Source of the DNA: JAEUIZ01 sp046155605
Lineage (GTDB): Bacteria; Planctomycetota; Phycisphaerae; Phycisphaerales; UBA1924
Length of the DNA: 64,000 nt
Assembly (NCBI GenBank): GCA_046155605.1
Contig: JBJXFQ010000024.1
Coordinates: 1 to 64,000, forward strand
Reading direction: 5' to 3'
Shown here: in pieces, positions 59,764 through 64,000 of the stretch
How the letters are laid out: each line of letters starts with the position of its first letter
Position numbering within the stretch: position 1 is the first letter of the stretch
The notes under the pieces: model-generated
Told to the model about the DNA's origin: nothing
Databases searched by the model: none
The model's input: the letters and a program-made list of their open reading frames with translations, nothing else
Made by a program: the position numbers and the translations under genes

Positions 59764-61143
59764 TCACGCTTTGGCGGGCTCGATGGTGCCGCGGCACTCG
59801 CCGAATCCAATCCTTGCAAAGCCTTCGCGCTCGCAGTAACCGCGCATGACCACCTCGTCGCCGTCCTGGAGGAAGAGCCGCTTCTCGCCGCTGGGCAGTT
59901 CGATCCCCTTCCTTGGGAGCGGCTTGCCGTCCGGCCCGCGCCCTTGCCACGTCAACTCGAGGAGACACCCTCGCTCGTTCGCCGCTTGCCCCGAGACTGT
60001 CCCGCTCGCCAGCAGATCACCAGGCAGCAGGTTGCAGCCATTGCTCGCGTGATGCGTGATGAGTTGCCCGAGCGTCCAATACATCTCACGGAACGCGCCC
60101 GTCCGCGAGATCAACACCGGCGAGATCCCCCGCTTCCGCATCTCCGCCGATTGCAGCCACACCTCGAGCGTGATCGCAAACCCGCCCTCGGCCTGATCCG
60201 CCGCGTCGATCAGATACGGCAGCGGCGCGGGATCACCCGCGGGCCGCGCCATCGCGGCACACCGGAACGGCGCGAGCGCCTCTGCCGTCACAAGATACGG
60301 CGACACCGTCGTTGCGAAGTTTTTCGCGAGGAAAGGCCCCAGCGGCTGGTACTCCCACTTCTGGATGTCGCGCGCCGACCAGTCGTTCACGAGGCACAGC
60401 CCCAGCATCCGCTTGCCCGCCTCCCCGATCGCGATCGGTTCTCCCATCTCATTCCCGCGACCGACGACGACGCCGACCTCCAACTCATAATCCAGCATCG
60501 TGCATGGTCCGAACGTGGGCGGCTCTCCCGGCTTGTCGTCCGGCGGCGACTGCTGACCCATCGGCCGCCGAACGCTCGTCCCGCTCAGCACGATCGACGA
60601 CGCGCGCCCGTGGTACCCGATCGGCACATGCTTGTAGTTCGGGAGCAACGGACTCTCGGGGCGAAACATCGACCCCACCGTCGTCGCGTGATGGATCGAC
60701 GCGTAGAAGTCGGTGTAGTTGGACATGTTCGTCGGATGGAGGAGTTCGAGGTCCGCCACGGGGAGGATCGCCTTCTGCCGCAGCCTTCGACCCTGCTGCC
60801 CGCCCGCCGGCGCGTCATGCCGCAGAAAATCCTGAATCCGCCCGCGCACGATCGACATCAGTTCCGGCACGGCCCCGACCATCGTCCAGTTTTCCTGGTG
60901 CAGCAACGCCGGGATGATGCCCTCGTCATCCTGCTCCAGGTCGAACCAACCGGCCTCGGCCAGCATCGCAACATCCAGCACGCTCTCTCCGATCCGCACG
61001 CCCATGTGCGGATGCTCATGGTCGTCGTGCTCGACCATGAACGCGCAGAGCGGCAGGTTCTGGATCGGAAAGTCGCCGGAGGGATCGTTCGCCGATTCGA
61101 CCCAACTCCGCAGCGCGGCATCGTGCGTCTCATTCATGGCCAT
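59764..61143 (-). CDS. fahA: fumarylacetoacetase
   Basis: A 459-residue enzyme that splits 4-fumarylacetoacetate to fumarate and acetoacetate, the last step of tyrosine breakdown. The FAA_hydrolase_N region (LPLCAFMVEHDDHEHPHMGVRIG) and the main domain with YTDFYASIHHATTVGSMFRP, YKHVPIGYHGRASSI, LDYELEVGVVVGRGNEMGEPI and CLVNDWSARDIQKWEYQPLGPF are all present. The metal-ligand Asp/Glu residues and the catalytic YHGR segment are in place. The ATG is six bases after GGAG. Homogentisate dioxygenase is encoded elsewhere in the window. Confidence 0.96.
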   Translation of the reverse strand: MAMNETHDAALRSWVESANDPSGDFPIQNLPLCAFMVEHDDHEHPHMGVRIGESVLDVAMLAEAGWFDLEQDDEGIIPALLHQENWTMVGAVPELMSIVRGRIQDFLRHDAPAGGQQGRRLRQKAILPVADLELLHPTNMSNYTDFYASIHHATTVGSMFRPESPLLPNYKHVPIGYHGRASSIVLSGTSVRRPMGQQSPPDDKPGEPPTFGPCTMLDYELEVGVVVGRGNEMGEPIAIGEAGKRMLGLCLVNDWSARDIQKWEYQPLGPFLAKNFATTVSPYLVTAEALAPFRCAAMARPAGDPAPLPYLIDAADQAEGGFAITLEVWLQSAEMRKRGISPVLISRTGAFREMYWTLGQLITHHASNGCNLLPGDLLASGTVSGQAANERGCLLELTWQGRGPDGKPLPRKGIELPSGEKRLFLQDGDEVVMRGYCEREGFARIGFGECRGTIEPAKA

Positions 61144-61338
61144 TGGAAACTCCGACTGGCTTGCGCGAGCAAGCGTGAGGACGACAGGAACACTCGGGCA
61201 CATCGGTCCCAGGGGCCAACCATACGTCCTAGCATCGTCGCGCGAACGCCGATCGCGCCGGCCCTCCCGCCGCTCAACCGTCCGCGGCCCGCGACCTCCT
61301 GTCCCCCCCCCCCATCACTGCCGAATCCCGCCTTTCTC

Positions 61339-62886
61339 GTGGACGACACCACCGAACTTCCCGACGCCGCCGTTCCCCCGCGCGATCCTCGCTTGCGCCT
61401 CACGCCGGACGGTCGCTTGCGCTCGGGGCGGCTCGCGGGCCTGCCGATCAATCGCGCGATCTGGGTCGTCGCCTGGCCGGTTCTCATTGATTCGCTGCTG
61501 AGTTCTCTCGTCGGGCTCACGGACACCGTGCTCGCCGCCGCCATCAGCGAGCCCGCCACCGACGCGGTCGGCAGCGCCTCCTACATTCTGTGGTTCATCG
61601 GGCTCTCGTTTGTCGCCCTCGACATCGGTGCCACCGCGCTGATCGCCCGAGCGGTGGGCGGCCGGCGGATGGCCGTCGCCAACGCGGGCGTGGGACAGAC
61701 CTTTCTGCTCGCGCTCGCCTCGGGCGTGGTGCTCACGCTGCTCGTCGCGCTCTGCGTGCCGCTGCTCGCGTCGACGATGGGGCTCAAAGGCGAGGCGGGG
61801 GACGACTTCCGCGTCTATCTCTACATCATCGCGCTCAACATTCCGTTCATGGCCCTGTTGCTCGCGGGGGTCGCGTGCCTCCGCGGCGCGGGCGACACGC
61901 TTCGGCCCTTGCGCGCGATGATCCTCGTCAACCTCGTCAACATCACGCTCTCCTGGGCGCTCTCGGGTGTTGAACTCACCACCACGACCTTCGTCGCCGG
62001 CCAGCCCGTCACCCGCACCATTCTGCACAATCCGTTCCCCTTCGACATGGGCGTTGCCGGTATCGCGTTGGGCACCGCCATCGCCCACGCCGCCGGCATG
62101 GTCCTGGTCATCGCCGCGCTTGTTCGCGGCTCGCATGGCGTTCGCCTGCGCAAGCATCGCCTCAAGGCGCACTGGCACACCATGCGCCGCATCGCGCGCG
62201 TGGGACTCCCCAACTTCTTCGAGATGCTCGGGATGTGGTTCGGCAACTTCCTGGTCATCCTCATGGTCGGCTGGCTCGGGGCGGGCATCGTCGGCGCCCA
62301 CATGGTGGCCATCCGCATCGAATCGTTTAGTTTTCAGCCTGGATTCGCGATGGGCGTTGCCGCGGCCACCCTCGCGGGCCAGTACCTGGGCGCTGGAAGT
62401 CCGGAACTCGCGCGGCGCGCCGTTCTCCGATGCCTTTTGGTTGCCGTCGCCATCATGGGCGCGATGGGCATGGTCTTTATCTTTGCGCCGCACTCGATTG
62501 TCGGCCTGCTCACCTCGCAGCAGACCCACCTCGAGCAGGTGCCGTCGGCTCTCTTCGTTGCCGGGCTCGTTCAGGTCCCGTTCTGCATCGGCATCGTGCT
62601 GCGTCAGGCCATGCGGGGCGCGGGCGACGTCCGGGTCGTGATGGTCATCACCTGGGTGGCTACCTACGCGCTCCGCCTGCCCCTGGTCTATGTCTGTTCC
62701 GGCGTCGCCGTCCCCCTGCCTGATTGTGCCGGTGGCGGCGTGCTCGCCAATCCCTTTGCTCCCTACCTGCCCTGGCCGCCCGGGCTGATGGGCCTTTGGG
62801 TCGGCCTCTCGATCGAGGTCGCTCTCCGCGGCGTCCTCTTCGCCGCTCGATTCCTTCAAGGCGGCTGGACACGGGCGAGGGTGTAG
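61339..62886 (+). CDS. MATE-family multidrug/toxin exporter
   Basis: A 515-residue membrane protein with about twelve hydrophobic helices in two bundles. It has the MATE features INRAIWVVAWPVLIDSLLSSLVGLTDTVL in the first helix, ATALIARAVGGRR, GVACLRGAGDTLRPLRAMI, and in the second half ESFSFQPGFAMGVAAATLAGQYLGAG and VLRQAMRGAGDVRVVM. It probably exports cationic compounds using Na+ or H+. GTG is the only reasonable start; the frame further upstream has low-complexity sequence. It ends directly beside thiG. Confidence 0.9.
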   Translation: MDDTTELPDAAVPPRDPRLRLTPDGRLRSGRLAGLPINRAIWVVAWPVLIDSLLSSLVGLTDTVLAAAISEPATDAVGSASYILWFIGLSFVALDIGATALIARAVGGRRMAVANAGVGQTFLLALASGVVLTLLVALCVPLLASTMGLKGEAGDDFRVYLYIIALNIPFMALLLAGVACLRGAGDTLRPLRAMILVNLVNITLSWALSGVELTTTTFVAGQPVTRTILHNPFPFDMGVAGIALGTAIAHAAGMVLVIAALVRGSHGVRLRKHRLKAHWHTMRRIARVGLPNFFEMLGMWFGNFLVILMVGWLGAGIVGAHMVAIRIESFSFQPGFAMGVAAATLAGQYLGAGSPELARRAVLRCLLVAVAIMGAMGMVFIFAPHSIVGLLTSQQTHLEQVPSALFVAGLVQVPFCIGIVLRQAMRGAGDVRVVMVITWVATYALRLPLVYVCSGVAVPLPDCAGGGVLANPFAPYLPWPPGLMGLWVGLSIEVALRGVLFAARFLQGGWTRARV

Positions 62887-63744
62887 TTATTCGCCCGGGA
62901 TCGGCGCGATCACGCCCTCCCACGGGCTCGACGCGCTCGCGTACAACTTCTTGGGAATGCGCCCGGCCAGGTAACTCTCGCGCCCCGCGAGGCACGCGTG
63001 CTTCATCGCTCGCGCCATCCGCACCGGGTCTTTCGCGTGCGCGATCGCCGTGTTCAGCAGCACCCCGTCGGCCCCCAGTTCCATCGCGATCGAGACATCG
63101 CTGGCCGCCCCAACCCCCGCGTCAACGATCACCGGATATGTCGGCACGTCGCGCCGGAGCGTTTCCGCGCACAGCACGATGTTGTTGCGATTGAGGACGC
63201 CCTGCCCGCTCCCGATGGGCGAGCCCGCGGGCATCACGCTGGTCGCGCCGGCCTCGCGGATCCGCGCCGCGGCGATCGGATCATCGCTGGAATACGCGAG
63301 AACCTCGAAGCCGTCCTTGACGAGTTCGCGACAGGCCTCGACGGTGCCCATTGGGTCCGGCAGCAGCGTCTTGCGATCGCCCAGCACTTCGAGTTTGACC
63401 CAACTCGCGCCCGGGTTGCCGAGTTGCTCGAGCAGATCGCGCCCGAGCCGCGCGACGCGCACCGCGTCCTCCGCCGTGAAGCACCCGGCGGTGTTCGGCA
63501 GGATCGTGTACCGCTTCGTGTCAATGAACTCGAGCAAACTCTGCCCGCGCTCGTTGAAGAGCCGCTCCCGTCGCACGGCGACGGTGATGACCTCGGCCCC
63601 GCTGGCGTCCAGCGCGTGCCGCATGGTTTGGAGGTCGGCATACTTGCCCGTTCCGACGATCAGGCGCGACGTGAACCGGCGGGTACCGATAACCAGTGGC
63701 TGGTCGCCCGTGGCGGGGTGTGGTCGATCGCTGGTCGTACTCAT
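62887..63744 (-). CDS. thiG: thiazole synthase
   Basis: A 285-residue TIM-barrel enzyme that makes the thiazole phosphate of thiamine from deoxyxylulose phosphate, dehydroglycine and ThiS-thiocarboxylate. Motifs are SRLIVGTGKYADLQTM, VITVAVRRE, ILPNTAGCFTAEDAVR, VKLEVLGDRKTLLPDP (with the Schiff-base lysine), PAGSPIGSGQG, VIVDAGVG and GVLLNTAIAHAKDP. A short leader (MSTTSDRPHPATG) precedes the core. The start overlaps the thiS stop by four bases (ATGA). Confidence 0.97.
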   Translation of the reverse strand: MSTTSDRPHPATGDQPLVIGTRRFTSRLIVGTGKYADLQTMRHALDASGAEVITVAVRRERLFNERGQSLLEFIDTKRYTILPNTAGCFTAEDAVRVARLGRDLLEQLGNPGASWVKLEVLGDRKTLLPDPMGTVEACRELVKDGFEVLAYSSDDPIAAARIREAGATSVMPAGSPIGSGQGVLNRNNIVLCAETLRRDVPTYPVIVDAGVGAASDVSIAMELGADGVLLNTAIAHAKDPVRMARAMKHACLAGRESYLAGRIPKKLYASASSPWEGVIAPIPGE

Positions 63745-63941
63745 CCGCCACCCACCAGCGTGACGAGTTCAACGCGGTCGCCATCGGCCAGATGGGCGTC
63801 GTCGTGCGCGCGCCGTGGGACGAGCGTGCCGTTGACTTCTGCCGCGCACGCCGCGGTGCCCAGGCCCGCTTGCCGAACAAGGTCGGCGACGGTGGTGCCG
63901 TGCGGCAGTTCCCGCGACTCGCCATTGACGATAACCTTCAT
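63741..63941 (-). CDS. thiS: sulfur carrier protein ThiS
   Basis: A 66-residue ubiquitin-fold carrier, MKVIVNGESRELPHGTTVADLV and onward, ending in the conserved C-terminal Gly-Gly (LVTLVGGG) that is adenylylated and thiocarboxylated. It is translationally coupled to thiG, the enzyme it supplies with sulphur. No ribosome-binding site is seen at the ATG. Confidence 0.95.
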   Translation of the reverse strand: MKVIVNGESRELPHGTTVADLVRQAGLGTAACAAEVNGTLVPRRAHDDAHLADGDRVELVTLVGGG

Positions 63942-64000
63942 GCGGGGATCGTAGGATCAGGCTCGCGACCTCTCAGCCGCAGCGCACGGTAACGTTTGCA
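63942..64000 (-). other. 5' region of thiS with TPP-riboswitch-like fragments
   Basis: On the minus strand CTGAGA (63971-63976) and CCTGATC (63955-63961) occur in the order found in THI-box riboswitches. The rest of the 3' half (the TGGATAATACCAGCGTAGGGA-type segment) is missing and the start codon is only 13 bases away. The window ends before the 5' half could be examined. Confidence 0.25.

Noticed and set aside
59944..61338. Open frame upstream of the MATE exporter, continuous with it
   Set aside because: It is antisense to fumarylacetoacetase and low in complexity. The family-like sequence begins at the GTG at 61339.

Overview
The window is GC-rich bacterial chromosome that looks like a planctomycete, most likely of the class Phycisphaerae. 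The pointers are a 23S rRNA gene with its own promoter and no 16S gene upstream, an N-terminal LEPR-XLL-type motif on an exported protein, PEP-CTERM-like tails, an LptD-type outer-membrane protein, many starts without a Shine-Dalgarno next to a few strong GGAGG sites, and CxxCGY zinc-ribbon membrane proteins. The taxon is an inference from gene content; no database was searched.

Layout. 0-7.8 kb, minus strand: the 5' end of 23S rRNA, a three-gene set resembling a type IV pilus / type II secretion alignment complex (PilM-PilN-like fusion, PilO-like protein, Gly/Pro-rich third protein), and a MEMO1-family protein. 7.9-14.8 kb, plus strand: a TolC-like outer-membrane lipoprotein, a threonylcarbamoyl-AMP synthase, a Thermus-type isocitrate dehydrogenase, homogentisate dioxygenase and an unknown protein. 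14.8-20.2 kb: an accessory stretch with a membrane protein between two copies (one truncated) of a small helix-hairpin-helix gene, a repeat family, a pilin-like LamG protein and two small membrane-linked proteins. 20.2-31.3 kb: the nusA-infB-ylxP-rbfA translation cluster with a promoter and terminator-like leader, followed by a DNA-glycosylase-like protein, a giant TPR lipoprotein and yebC. 31.4-38.9 kb: two convergent PEP-CTERM-type exported proteins, an HTH-TPR regulator, a DNA methyltransferase-nuclease fusion, cinA, two small paralogous membrane proteins and aat. 38.9-49.5 kb: an exported cyclophilin, an erythromycin-esterase-like enzyme with an inserted domain, an intergenic stretch holding two repeats, lptD, a queuosine-precursor transporter, a LOG-family protein and a sugar aminotransferase. 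49.9-58.4 kb: a compact chemotaxis operon (PilZ protein, haem-binding chemoreceptor, CheB, CheW, CheR, CheA, CheX, CheY). 58.4-64 kb: a small conserved protein, an FkbM methyltransferase, fumarylacetoacetase, a MATE exporter and thiS-thiG.

How the genes fit together. The chemotaxis operon is a complete phospho-relay with both adaptation enzymes (CheR, CheB) and a CheX-type phosphatase. Its receptor carries a CxxCH motif, suggesting redox or gas sensing, and a sigma-28-like promoter sits just upstream of its first gene. Homogentisate dioxygenase and fumarylacetoacetase belong to the same tyrosine-degradation pathway although they lie 45 kb apart. The most unusual items are the haem chemoreceptor operon, the methyltransferase-nuclease fusion, the 120-bp dispersed repeat and the adjoining tandem and palindromic repeats, the truncated helix-hairpin-helix copy, and the terminator-like structure in the nusA leader.
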